From: JACRCT01 sp036504155
GTDB taxonomy: Bacteria; Myxococcota; Myxococcia; Myxococcales; UBA5297
DNA: 64,000 nucleotides
Reading direction: 5' to 3'
Assembly: GCA_036504155.1 (NCBI GenBank)
Contig: DASXVQ010000101.1
Coordinates: 1 to 64,000 of the forward strand
Part shown: positions 51,128 to 60,090 of the stretch, one piece after another
Position numbering within the stretch: the stretch's first letter is position 1
Layout of the letters: every line of letters begins with the position of its first letter
Made by a program: the position numbers and the translations under genes
Notes under the pieces: model-generated
What the model was told of the DNA's origin: nothing
The model's database searches: none
Seen by the model: only the letters and a program-made list of their open reading frames with translations

Positions 51128-51805
51128 ATGGACCTCGTCCTCTTCGACATCGACGGCACGCTCGTGGACACCGGGGGCGCCGGCCGGCGGGCCATCGAGG
51201 CCGCCGCGCGGCAGCTCTACAACCGCCCGGACCTCTTCGACGACGTGGCCTTCGACGGGGCGACCGACCGCGCCATCTGCCGCGCCGCGCTGCGCCACCT
51301 CGACCGTTCCTTCGACGAGACCGAGATCGACCGGCTGCTCGACACCTACCTGGCGTTCCTGGGCGACGAGGTCGAGCGCTCGGCGCGCTACCTCATCTAC
51401 CCGGGCGTCGAGCAGGTGGCCGCCGCGATGGAGTCGCACGGAGTGCTGCTCGGGCTGGGGACCGGCAACGTCGAGCCGGGGGCGCGGGTGAAGCTCGAGC
51501 GCGGCAACCTGAACCGCTTCTTCTCCTTCGGCGGCTTCGGGGACGACGCCGAGGACCGCGGCACCCTCATCCGCATGGGCCTTCGCCGCGGCGAGCAGAT
51601 CCTCGGGCGGCGCGCCAAGGAGGCCTGGGTCATCGGCGACACGCCGAAGGACCACTCCGCGGCGCGTGCCGCCGGCGCCAAGGTGGTGCTGGTGGCCACC
51701 GGCCGCTACTCGATGGCCGAGCTGTCGGCGTGCGGCCCCGACCTGTGCGTCGAGACCCTCGAGGACAAGCGGGTCCTCTCGCTGCTCTGGCAAACCGTGG
51801 ATTGA
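51128..51805 (+). CDS. HAD-superfamily phosphatase (phosphoglycolate phosphatase-like)
   Basis: 225 residues. Motif I FDIDGTLVDTGG has the nucleophile and acid/base Asp pair (DxDGT), motif II is LGTGN, and motif III/IV is VIGDTPKDHSAARAAG. The helical cap is between (GATDRAICRAALRHLDRSF). This is the Gph/pyrophosphatase type. Possible substrates are phosphoglycolate or sugar phosphates. It is divergent from the small Cys-rich gene. Confidence 0.9.
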   Translation: MDLVLFDIDGTLVDTGGAGRRAIEAAARQLYNRPDLFDDVAFDGATDRAICRAALRHLDRSFDETEIDRLLDTYLAFLGDEVERSARYLIYPGVEQVAAAMESHGVLLGLGTGNVEPGARVKLERGNLNRFFSFGGFGDDAEDRGTLIRMGLRRGEQILGRRAKEAWVIGDTPKDHSAARAAGAKVVLVATGRYSMAELSACGPDLCVETLEDKRVLSLLWQTVD

Positions 51806-52027
51806 TTGAGGACGCGGCTCGGCGGCGAGCGCGGACGCCCGAGTCTGGCGGTCCGCGCCGCGAACTGGCCCTCGCTGCGGGTTTGGCCCACAATGAGAGG
51901 GTTTTTGGGGCCCGCCGCACCTCCCAAGGCCCTGAAATAAGTGCGTGGTCGGAAATAGATGCGGGGAATGACGCCCTGCGTCGAAGAAAAATCCGAGTCG
52001 CTACAGCGGGTTGCAAACCCCCTTTTC

Positions 52028-52044
52028 GAGGCTCGGGTCTTGCT
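52028..52044 (+). promoter_or_regulatory. Sigma-54-type promoter of the pilin cluster
   Basis: The sequence GAGGCTCGGGTCTTGCT has the invariant GG (52030-52031) and GC (52042-52043) separated by exactly 10 nt, plus a TTGCT -12 element. Transcription would begin near 52055, just before the ribosome site GAGGAG (about 52058-52063) and ATG 52070. A weak hairpin GGGTT/AACCC with TTTT lies just upstream at 52008-52026. Type IV pilin genes in myxobacteria are known to use sigma-54. Confidence 0.72.
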
Positions 52045-52069
52045 TGCGGCTGCCCCAGAGGAGCCCTTC

Positions 52070-52738
52070 ATGCGAAATGACCGTGGTTACACGCTGATCG
52101 AGGCAATGGTCACCATTGCCATTCTCGGCGTGCTGATGGCGCTGGCGGTCGGCGGCTGGGGCTCGCTCAGCAGCAAGGGCGCGGTCCAGAACGCGGCTCA
52201 GGACTTCCACTCCACGCTGCTCAACGCCCGGCAGCGCGCGACGGAGCGCGGGTCCGACGTCTGGGTCATCATCTACCCGTACATCGACCGCACCGGCAAC
52301 GACGCGCCCAACACCAACCCCGGCGCGTACTTCGTCGTCGAGGACGTCGACCTGGACTTCAAGACCTACTACAAGGACACGTTCGCGCCGCCCTCGAGCA
52401 TCCGCCCCGCCAGCCCCAACGCCTTGCTGGAGCAGGTCTGGCTCGATACCTACCCCCGCCACAACGCCCGATTCCTGAAGACCCCCATCGCCTCGGGGAG
52501 TGCCTACCAGGCCCCGTTCAACGCCATGGGCGGCTCGGGCTGCAGCTTCTGCACCGGCACCACCAAGAAGGGCGCCATCGTCTTCAACGGCGAGGGCATC
52601 GCCCGCTTCCTCAACCACGACGCCTCCGAGGACTATTCGAGGTCGGCGTCGGTGACCTTCTCGAGCTTCGACATCCCGTTGGAGAACCACTTCCTTGCCA
52701 TCACGGGGCCCACCGGCTTCGTTGGCATCTACCCGTGA
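52070..52738 (+). CDS. Type IV pilus minor pilin, FimT/GspH-like
   Basis: 222 residues from ATG 52070 with GAGGAG upstream. A class III prepilin leader MRNDRG is cut before YTLIEAMVTIAILGVLMALAVGGW, with Glu5 present. The globular domain contains FHSTLLNARQRATERG, typical of FimT/GspH. First gene of the five-gene cluster that follows a sigma-54-like promoter. It probably joins the pilus tip priming complex. Confidence 0.9.
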   Translation: MRNDRGYTLIEAMVTIAILGVLMALAVGGWGSLSSKGAVQNAAQDFHSTLLNARQRATERGSDVWVIIYPYIDRTGNDAPNTNPGAYFVVEDVDLDFKTYYKDTFAPPSSIRPASPNALLEQVWLDTYPRHNARFLKTPIASGSAYQAPFNAMGGSGCSFCTGTTKKGAIVFNGEGIARFLNHDASEDYSRSASVTFSSFDIPLENHFLAITGPTGFVGIYP

Positions 52739-52745
52739 GGTCGCC

Positions 52746-53306
52746 ATGAACCAGCCGACCCGCTCCCGTCAGCCCGCCCGCCGCAAGAGCTTCCGTGGCG
52801 CCGTGATGCTCGAGGCCATCATCGCCAGCGGCGTCTTCGCCGTCGGCGTGATGGGCGCCTACCAGGGCATCATCATCGCCAGCCGCCAGAACTCCATGGC
52901 CAACCGCATGGTCCGCGGGTCGGCCATCGGCCAGCAAATCCGCTCCGCCCTCGAGTCGCAGGGCTACAACCGGCTGAACAAGACCGGCGGAGCCTTCCTG
53001 GCGGGTTGCTCCGGCGACGCGACGGTGAAGGCGAGTGCCGGCGGCCTGCAAGGCCTCACCGGCGCCTGCGTCATCGACCTGGACACCTACGAGTCCGGGG
53101 CCGGGGCCGACCTGCGGTTGCAGCCCCTCTTCTCCGGCGACGACAAGCGCATCTACAAGCGGGTGCTGGTGCTCCTACCCGCCACCGCGGAGCTGCGACA
53201 GGTGGGCATCGTGGTCTCCTGGAGCAACCTGGGCCAGACGGAGTACCACAGGCAGTGGATCACCCTGCTGCTGCCCACCATCAACAACGGGAAGATGGTC
53301 CTCTGA
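52746..53306 (+). CDS. Type IV pilus minor pilin, PilV-like
   Basis: 186 residues from ATG 52746, 7 bp after the previous gene. Leader ends RKSFRG, then AVMLEAIIASGVFAVGVMGAYQG, with Glu5 retained. The C-terminal part is beta-rich. PilV-type proteins form the tip complex with FimT-, PilW- and PilX-like subunits. The leader is longer than usual (about 22 residues). Confidence 0.85.
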   Translation: MNQPTRSRQPARRKSFRGAVMLEAIIASGVFAVGVMGAYQGIIIASRQNSMANRMVRGSAIGQQIRSALESQGYNRLNKTGGAFLAGCSGDATVKASAGGLQGLTGACVIDLDTYESGAGADLRLQPLFSGDDKRIYKRVLVLLPATAELRQVGIVVSWSNLGQTEYHRQWITLLLPTINNGKMVL

Positions 53307-53322
53307 AGCGCCGGAGATCCGA

Positions 53323-54501
53323 ATGAAACTTTCCCTCGCTTCCCCCTCCGCTGCCAGGCACGCCCGGGGCTTCACGCTCATCGAGCTGCTGGTCGGGACC
53401 GTCGTCAGCTCCATCGTGGTGCTGGGCGTGGCCTCGGCCTTCGTCGGCATCAACGCGTCCTACCAGTCGGAGTCGAAGATCAAGGTCGCGGTCGAGAACT
53501 CGCGCAACGCGCAGGTCTATCTCGAGCGGACCGTGCACATGGCGGGCTACGGCATCGACCCCCGCTACGCCTTCGACTTCTCCACGGGGAGCCTGGGGAC
53601 GTCCTACGGCGGGCTGAAGGACAACTTCCCGGCGACGCCCACGACCTTCGCCACCGACGACCTCGCCTTCCGCTACCGCGACCCGTCCTACATGCGACGC
53701 GGCATCATCACCAGCTCCGGCAACAAGATCTCCCTGGACACCGCGGCGTCCTTTGGGGTGTCCCTGCGGACCGGGCAGGTGATGGTCGTGGCCTGCGCCA
53801 ACGGCGGCGAGTATGTCGTGGTCAAGACCACCGAGCCGAAGGCGGCGACCGAGAGGGAGATCGCCACCACCCCCTACAGCACGCCGTTCTCGAGCTCCGT
53901 CCCCAACTGCACCACCAACGGCGCCAACACTCCCGACGCGGCCTTCGTCTTCCTCCTGTACGAGCTGCGCCTCCGGGTGAAGCTGTACGACAACAAGCCC
54001 TACCTGGTCGCCTTCAACAGCTTCGACAATCCGGACACGGCGGACTTCGTCGTCATCGCGGCGGGCGTGGAGAACTTCCAGGTCGCCTACGTGATGAACC
54101 GCCCTCTGCCGGCCCCGGACGCACCGAGCGGCGTCACCGTCCCCGACAGCAGCACCAACTCCAACTGGATCATCCCGGACGTGTCTGGCGAGGGGCTGCC
54201 CGACCCGGGCGCCGACGCCCCGCTCTACGCCACTCCGAACCTCGACCCTCCTCGGTACTCCAAGCACCCGGCGAACATCCGAGCGGTCCGCGTGACGATG
54301 GTGGTGCGCAACAGCAGCACCCTCGCCAACCTGAAGTACCCGCGCACGGACATCGAGAACCAGGCGAAGTTCGGCGCCGACGACGGCTACTTCCGCACCG
54401 TCATCTCCACCACCATCTCGACGCCCAACATGAAGAGCCGCGCCTTCTTCGTGCCGGCGGTCGGCGACATCGCTTCCGGCCTCAACATCGGGGGAGGTTG
54501 A
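53323..54501 (+). CDS. Type IV pilus minor pilin, PilW-like
   Basis: 392 residues from ATG 53323. Leader MKLSLASPSAARHARG, then FTLIELLVGTVVSSIVVLGVASAF with Glu5. The long globular domain (about 360 residues) and the sequence NSRNAQVYLERTVHMAGYG are PilW-like. It is larger than the other pilins, as PilW usually is. Its stop lies 2 bp from the next start. Confidence 0.87.
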   Translation: MKLSLASPSAARHARGFTLIELLVGTVVSSIVVLGVASAFVGINASYQSESKIKVAVENSRNAQVYLERTVHMAGYGIDPRYAFDFSTGSLGTSYGGLKDNFPATPTTFATDDLAFRYRDPSYMRRGIITSSGNKISLDTAASFGVSLRTGQVMVVACANGGEYVVVKTTEPKAATEREIATTPYSTPFSSSVPNCTTNGANTPDAAFVFLLYELRLRVKLYDNKPYLVAFNSFDNPDTADFVVIAAGVENFQVAYVMNRPLPAPDAPSGVTVPDSSTNSNWIIPDVSGEGLPDPGADAPLYATPNLDPPRYSKHPANIRAVRVTMVVRNSSTLANLKYPRTDIENQAKFGADDGYFRTVISTTISTPNMKSRAFFVPAVGDIASGLNIGGG

Positions 54502-54503
54502 CC

Positions 54504-55004
54504 ATGAAGACCCTGCAGACTCCGCGCGGCAACGCGCTGCTCATCACCGTCGTCGCCCTGGCCGTGCTCATGGTGCTGGTGGTGGGGGCCATTCGCTTCA
54601 CCGGGACCAACCGCCTGTCGGCCGCGAGCAAGCTCAACTCCGACCGGGTGGCCTCGTGCGCCGACGTCGCCCGGCGCACGTTGATCGCCAAGGCCAAGCT
54701 CTTCGATGAAGGGACCAAACCCTCGCTCCTCCTCATCAACCAGAAGATCCTGGACGACGTCGACGCCGCTCGGCAGTCGACCATCATCACCGGACACTAC
54801 GACGGTACCCCGAAGATCACCGCGATCCCGATCTCCGCAGCGCTGATGTCGGGCACGAAGGAGACGGCCCGCGGCCTGTCCAACGTGCTCGTGGCGAGCC
54901 CCACCTCCGGAGGCCAGCACTACCGGGTGGTGATGACCTGCAAGGAGGCGGCGCCGTCCAACCGCCAGGCCGAGATCGAGTTCGTCTTCCGCTACGGGTA
55001 CTGA
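54504..55004 (+). CDS. Type IV pilus minor pilin, PilX-like
   Basis: 166 residues from ATG 54504, GGGGAGG upstream. N-terminus MKTLQTPRG then NALLITVVALAVLMVLVVGAIRFTGTN; the position of Glu5 is Ile, as in some PilX/GspK-type subunits placed at the tip. Short and Cys-containing. It is the last pilin before PilY1. Confidence 0.83.
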   Translation: MKTLQTPRGNALLITVVALAVLMVLVVGAIRFTGTNRLSAASKLNSDRVASCADVARRTLIAKAKLFDEGTKPSLLLINQKILDDVDAARQSTIITGHYDGTPKITAIPISAALMSGTKETARGLSNVLVASPTSGGQHYRVVMTCKEAAPSNRQAEIEFVFRYGY

Positions 55005-55016
55005 GAGGAGAAGCCC

Positions 55017-58000
55017 ATGAATCGAATCGCGCTTTCCGCCACGCTCGCCCTCTCCGGCCTGCTCGCCTCCACCGAGGCCCTCGCGCTCGACGAGGCCGCC
55101 TGCTGCGTGCAGGGGACCTCCAAGATCGACAACATCCTCAACCCCGCCCGCGGCTCCGACGAGAAGTTCTTCGGCCGCGCCGGCGGCCCGCCCAACATCC
55201 TGTTCATCCTCGACAACTCGGGGTCGATGGAAGGCCAGGGCGGCGATCCCTCGGGGGCGTGGCCGGCGCAGTGGCCCACCACCAAGGGCTGCAACTGGTC
55301 GGTCATCAGCAACCTGGGCTACAGCAAGAACGTCACCTACGCGAAGATGAAGAACAGCGTGACGTCCAACAACCCCGACGTGGACAACTGGTTCCCCAGC
55401 GACAAGTTCTTCGACGCGCCGCTCAACGGGTACGGCAACAACTTCAAGAAGGATCCCTGGGACATCGGCGGCGGCAACGCGGGCACCAAGTACGACTCCG
55501 CCGACTCCGCCTGTGCCTCGCCCATCCCGGCGGCCGACACGGCCAACTGCAAGACCTGCTTGCAGACCGCGGGTTACTTCATCGTGGGCCAGTCTTCGAC
55601 GGCCTTTTCAAACGTGCAGTTGGCGCGCCAGGTGGCGGCGAGCACCCCTTCGCACAACTGGCAGATGGCGGACTCCGACAAGCGCAATCTCGACCCCTCC
55701 GTCACCCCCGTCGTCGAGTCCTGCGGGGGCTCCGACACGAACTGCGGCACCTGCACGTACGTCGCGCGCAGCGTCGGCACCGCCGCCACCAACTACACGA
55801 TCAACATGAGCAACAGCCGCCTCAGCTTCTCGGAGGCCGGCACCGACTTCTACTGCGTGCGGATGAGCGGAGCCTACCTCACCAACTCCGACGAACGCCG
55901 CGTGAGCGGCAACTTCCTCAACTTCTACGCGCCGCGCGACTCCGGCTCGGTCTCGGTGCTCACCAACATCGTCGTCGACCTGAAGGAGGTGCGCTTCGCG
56001 CTGCACACCCTGAACCGCAACGCCCCCAGCGAGAACTGCTTCTGGTCCAACGACGGCGGCTGCATCGTCAACAAGATCGGCCCCTCCTGCGCCAAGAGCT
56101 ACCCCTGGGACCAGTCCTCCTGCGACAGCAACCGCAACTCCATCCTCAACGTGCTGACCAGCTCCATCTCCTTCGCCTCGGGCACCCCCATCGCCGGCGC
56201 GCTCTACTCGGCGGGCTACTTCTTCGCCGACAAGACCCTGAGCGGCCCGACTCCCGCGACCGGCTACTCCACGAGCTGGACCCCGGCGCCCACCACCTTC
56301 AACGACGCCGACTCGGTCTGCTTCTCCTGCGGCTTCAACGCCATCATCCTGCTCTCCGACGGCGAGCCCAACACCCCGAAGCCCAACCCGCTGCCCGCGG
56401 CGATGCAGGCGATGACGGCCAGCGCCAACGCGGCGACCGGCAGCCCCGGGAAGGTGGCCGAGTACCTGTGGACGCACGACCTGCGCGGGAACATGGCCGG
56501 GGTGCAGAAGGTCGCCACCTACACCATCGGCTTCTCGGTCAACGCGGCCTTCAGCGCCACGCTCCAGGAGATCGCCTCCAAGGGCGGCGGCACCTTCTAC
56601 CCGGCCACCAGCACCCAGGACCTGCGCGACGCGGTGCTCCTCATCATCGAGGACATCGCCCGGCGCAACACCTCGTTCTCCACCAGCAACATCGCCTCGG
56701 TGCAGTCGGGCCAGTCCAGCATGGCGGCCGTGCTGCCGCGCATGATGCCCATGAGCGGCAAGCCGTGGACCGGCGACCTGTACCGCTTCGAGCTGTACAA
56801 CGAGTGGGTCTTCGAGAACGACAAGAACGGCGACGGCGACAAGGACGACGTGTTCATCGTCGACAAGGACGGCTCCATCGTCGTCGAGGACACCGAGGGC
56901 AAGTTCGTCAAGAAGGGCGGCGCGACTCCCGCCAACCCCTTCTGGGAGGCCCGCGACCGGCTGATCACCAACGGGCATGCCGCCCGGAAGATCTACACGG
57001 TCGTCGACGCGGGAGGCGCCTCCGGCGACACCACCAAGGACGGCTACTTCACCGAGCACGACAACGCCAACGGCTTGATCGAGTTCAAGCACACCAACTG
57101 GAACAAGCTCATCGACTACCTGGGCATCAAGGGCACCGGCATGTGCCCCACCGGCCAGCTCGCCGGCGAGCAGGGCGCCTTCCTGGGCAAGCTGCGCGTC
57201 TCGGTCGCCACCACGGCCGCGGCCATCAAGGCCACCACCGCCTATGACTTCATGGCCATCGCCGCGCCCACCCAGGCCGACTATGACGAGCTGTGCGCCA
57301 GGATCGTCATCCAGTACATCCGCGGCCAGGACCTCGACGACGAAGACAACGACAACAGCCGGACCGACACCCGCAAGTCGGTGCTGGGCGACATCTTCCA
57401 CTCCTCGCCCCAGGTGGTCGACCCGCCCGTCGGCAAGGATTTCTGCCTCAAGGGCGGCAACAACCAGTGCGTGCGGACTCTCTTCGACCAGAATCTGGGA
57501 TTGAAGCAGCCCGTCAAGGCCACCGAGTTGGAGGTGACCAACGAGGACCACTGCGGCGTCACCCAGGACTGGGACGCCTACGACATGTACCGCTGGAACA
57601 ACCGCAAGCGCTCCAAGCCGATCGTGGTCGGCGCCAACGACGGCATGCTGCACGCCTTCAGCGGCGGCACCGAGCTGGGCACCGGCAGCTGCAGCAACGG
57701 GGACTACAGCCCGGTCTACGACGCCGGCACGGGCGACGAGTTGTGGGCCTTCATCGCGCCCGACGCGCTCCCCCGGCTGGCGGACATCGTCCTGAGCCAC
57801 CAGTTCTACGTGGACGGCGACAGCATGATCCGCGACATCTGGGTGGACGGCAGCGGCTCCACCGGCGCCGACGGCAAGAAGCAGTGGGACGAGTTCCACA
57901 CCGTGGCCATCATCGCGGAGGGCCGCGGCGGGACGCACTACTTCGCCCTGGAGCTCAAGTGGGACGCCAACTTCGCCGAGGTGGCGGCGCCGGCCTTCCG

Positions 58001-59960
58001 CTGGATGTACCCGCAACCCTGCACCGCCGAGGCGGGCCTGTTCGGCAAGACCCTCTTCGCCCTGAGCCCCAAGGCGCCGCCCATGGGCCCCGTCCTGCTC
58101 GACACCTCGACGGTCACCGGGCTCCAAGGCATCAAGCGCCACGGCACCGGCGCCGGCGACCCGACCACCACCGAGCGCTACGTCGCCTTCCTCTCGGGCG
58201 GCTGGTCGCCCTCGCTGGAGAAGGGCCGCGGCGTCTACATGGTGGACGCCTGGAGCGGGTTCGTGCAGGGCCGCCACGACAACCTCTGGTGGAAGTTCGC
58301 CCGGGGCAAGGAGGGAACGGACACCGGCGAGATGGACTCGCCGAAGGTGAACCTGACCCACAGCATCGTGGCGCCGGTGGGGATGGTCGACTTCGGCCCC
58401 AACGAGGGCTGGGACCTGGACGGGTTCTTCGACCTCGGCGTCGTGGGCGACACCCGCGGCCAGATCTGGACCATGCGCTTCTACGAGCCCGGCAAGTGGA
58501 ACACGACCGACAAGACCATCGAGAACTGGTCGGGCGGCCGCGCCTTCGAACCGGACATCGAGGGCGTCTCTGCCAGCGCGGACGAGGTCACCGCCGTCGC
58601 CACCAACGCCAAGAGCGTCAGGAACGACTGGCCGATCTACTACTTGACCGAGACGACGCTGCAGATCGACACCGGCGCGCTGCGCGGCTACGTCGGCTCG
58701 GGCGACCGGTACTCCATCCTCGAGGACAAGGTGGGCCAGTGCCGGTGGGACAACCCGCTGCCCTGCTCCAAGCTCGGCTGCGACGAGTACAAGACCGTCT
58801 ACAGGATGAAGCGGCTCGACAAGGACTACTCCAAGGTCGAGAACCACTGGAAGGACCAGCAGTTCGAGCACGCGAAGCTGGAAATGGCCGACGCGAACTT
58901 GAGCGCCTGCGGCACCAACGCCGGGGAGATCGTGGTCGAGGCCTCCATCGCCGAGAGCAAGATCAACGCCTGCCCCGGCGCGGGCGCCAACTACGACCCG
59001 GTGCGCAACATGACGGTGAAGTGCGGGCGCGAGGCGACCGACGTCAACACCTTCAACTGCAAGCGCACCGACACGGTGGCCCCCAACTTCTACGACATCA
59101 ACACCTCGACCACCGACACCGACGCCACCTACATGGCCAACCTGGGAAAGAACCGCTTCTACGGGTTCTGGCTCTACGGCAAGAAGGTGGAGAGGATGTT
59201 CGACGAGAGCCGCACCACGGCCTCCGACGCCAACACCAAGAGCGCCAAGGGGTATGACGCCGCTCGGCTCACCGACCGCGCCAAGACCCCCACCGTCAAC
59301 AGCTACGGCAACCTGGTGGACGTCACCGACATCTCCTGCCTGGCGACCAGCACCTCGGATGCCCCCAACTGCAAGTACAAGACGAGCGGCACGGCGACCA
59401 CGGGGGCTACGCCCTCCGGCATGGGCTGGTTCTACGAGTACGTCGACGGCCACAAGTTCCGCACCGCGACCGGCGCTGCCGTGGCCAACGGCTGCACGAT
59501 GTGGAGCAGCCTCTACCCGGTCCTCTCCGGCGAGTCGGCGTGCGCCAACACCGTGGCCAAGTCGCGCTTCTACCAGTCGCACTACGTGACCGGCCTGCCC
59601 CTGTGCGCCGCGGGCATGAAGGGCCTGACCAAGACGGGTACCTACGCCTGCACCGGCGACACCGACTGCCTCGAGGGCGGCCACTGCGTCAGCGGCAAGT
59701 GCGACACCTTCGGCCGCTTCGTGGAGGCCTCCGCGCTCACCCCGCCGCCCGAGCCCAAGGTCGTCACGCAGATCTCCGTGTCCGGCCAGATCAAGACCAG
59801 CGCCATGACGCCTCCCGAGGCGGGCAAGGACCAGGTCTCCAGCATCGACATCGCCAAGAGCGAAGACGTCGTGCAACCCGTCTACGAGCTTCCGCTGTCG
59901 CGCCGCATGCACCAGTGCCGCCACGAGGACAAGACCAAGTGCGTGTCGAGCCCGCCGTAA
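55017..59960 (+). CDS. pilY1: PilY1-like tip adhesin of type IV pilus
   Basis: 1647 residues from ATG 55017, with GAGGAG upstream. Signal peptide MNRIALSATLALSGLLASTEALA. A von Willebrand A-type domain has the MIDAS motif DNSGS (66-70) and later LLSDGEPN (near 450). Calcium-type loops occur near 600-620 (DKNGDGDKDD, DKDG). The C-terminal beta-propeller PilY1 domain starts near 800 and includes VVGANDGMLHAFSGG (about 870) and DLGVVGDTRGQIW. A Cys-rich region (DTDCLEGGHCVSGKCD) lies near 1545. It caps and primes the pilus and mediates adhesion and calcium-dependent surface sensing. Last gene of the cluster, with a terminator 35 bp on. Confidence 0.94.
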   Translation: MNRIALSATLALSGLLASTEALALDEAACCVQGTSKIDNILNPARGSDEKFFGRAGGPPNILFILDNSGSMEGQGGDPSGAWPAQWPTTKGCNWSVISNLGYSKNVTYAKMKNSVTSNNPDVDNWFPSDKFFDAPLNGYGNNFKKDPWDIGGGNAGTKYDSADSACASPIPAADTANCKTCLQTAGYFIVGQSSTAFSNVQLARQVAASTPSHNWQMADSDKRNLDPSVTPVVESCGGSDTNCGTCTYVARSVGTAATNYTINMSNSRLSFSEAGTDFYCVRMSGAYLTNSDERRVSGNFLNFYAPRDSGSVSVLTNIVVDLKEVRFALHTLNRNAPSENCFWSNDGGCIVNKIGPSCAKSYPWDQSSCDSNRNSILNVLTSSISFASGTPIAGALYSAGYFFADKTLSGPTPATGYSTSWTPAPTTFNDADSVCFSCGFNAIILLSDGEPNTPKPNPLPAAMQAMTASANAATGSPGKVAEYLWTHDLRGNMAGVQKVATYTIGFSVNAAFSATLQEIASKGGGTFYPATSTQDLRDAVLLIIEDIARRNTSFSTSNIASVQSGQSSMAAVLPRMMPMSGKPWTGDLYRFELYNEWVFENDKNGDGDKDDVFIVDKDGSIVVEDTEGKFVKKGGATPANPFWEARDRLITNGHAARKIYTVVDAGGASGDTTKDGYFTEHDNANGLIEFKHTNWNKLIDYLGIKGTGMCPTGQLAGEQGAFLGKLRVSVATTAAAIKATTAYDFMAIAAPTQADYDELCARIVIQYIRGQDLDDEDNDNSRTDTRKSVLGDIFHSSPQVVDPPVGKDFCLKGGNNQCVRTLFDQNLGLKQPVKATELEVTNEDHCGVTQDWDAYDMYRWNNRKRSKPIVVGANDGMLHAFSGGTELGTGSCSNGDYSPVYDAGTGDELWAFIAPDALPRLADIVLSHQFYVDGDSMIRDIWVDGSGSTGADGKKQWDEFHTVAIIAEGRGGTHYFALELKWDANFAEVAAPAFRWMYPQPCTAEAGLFGKTLFALSPKAPPMGPVLLDTSTVTGLQGIKRHGTGAGDPTTTERYVAFLSGGWSPSLEKGRGVYMVDAWSGFVQGRHDNLWWKFARGKEGTDTGEMDSPKVNLTHSIVAPVGMVDFGPNEGWDLDGFFDLGVVGDTRGQIWTMRFYEPGKWNTTDKTIENWSGGRAFEPDIEGVSASADEVTAVATNAKSVRNDWPIYYLTETTLQIDTGALRGYVGSGDRYSILEDKVGQCRWDNPLPCSKLGCDEYKTVYRMKRLDKDYSKVENHWKDQQFEHAKLEMADANLSACGTNAGEIVVEASIAESKINACPGAGANYDPVRNMTVKCGREATDVNTFNCKRTDTVAPNFYDINTSTTDTDATYMANLGKNRFYGFWLYGKKVERMFDESRTTASDANTKSAKGYDAARLTDRAKTPTVNSYGNLVDVTDISCLATSTSDAPNCKYKTSGTATTGATPSGMGWFYEYVDGHKFRTATGAAVANGCTMWSSLYPVLSGESACANTVAKSRFYQSHYVTGLPLCAAGMKGLTKTGTYACTGDTDCLEGGHCVSGKCDTFGRFVEASALTPPPEPKVVTQISVSGQIKTSAMTPPEAGKDQVSSIDIAKSEDVVQPVYELPLSRRMHQCRHEDKTKCVSSPP

Positions 59961-59994
59961 CGTCGGGCTGAAGTTCGAAGGTGGGGGTGACCAC

Positions 59995-60032
59995 AGGGGC
60001 GGCCGCTCGAATGAGCGGCCGCCTCTGTCTTT
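59995..60032 (+). terminator. Rho-independent terminator of the pilus cluster
   Basis: A perfect 11-bp stem GGCGGCCGCTC (59998-60008) / GAGCGGCCGCC (60013-60023) with a GAAT loop is followed by TCTGTCTTT. It lies 35 bp past the PilY1 stop and ends the five-gene transcript. Confidence 0.82.
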
Positions 60033-60090
60033 GGAGGCGGTGGGGCTGTAGGACTTAGGACTTAGGCCGCCTTCCCCGAGACACTCCGAC

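Noticed and set aside
51880..51950. Stem around CCCTC...GAGGGTTTTT as HAD gene terminator
   Set aside because: Only a 5-bp stem with a loop of about 20 nt. Too weak to call.
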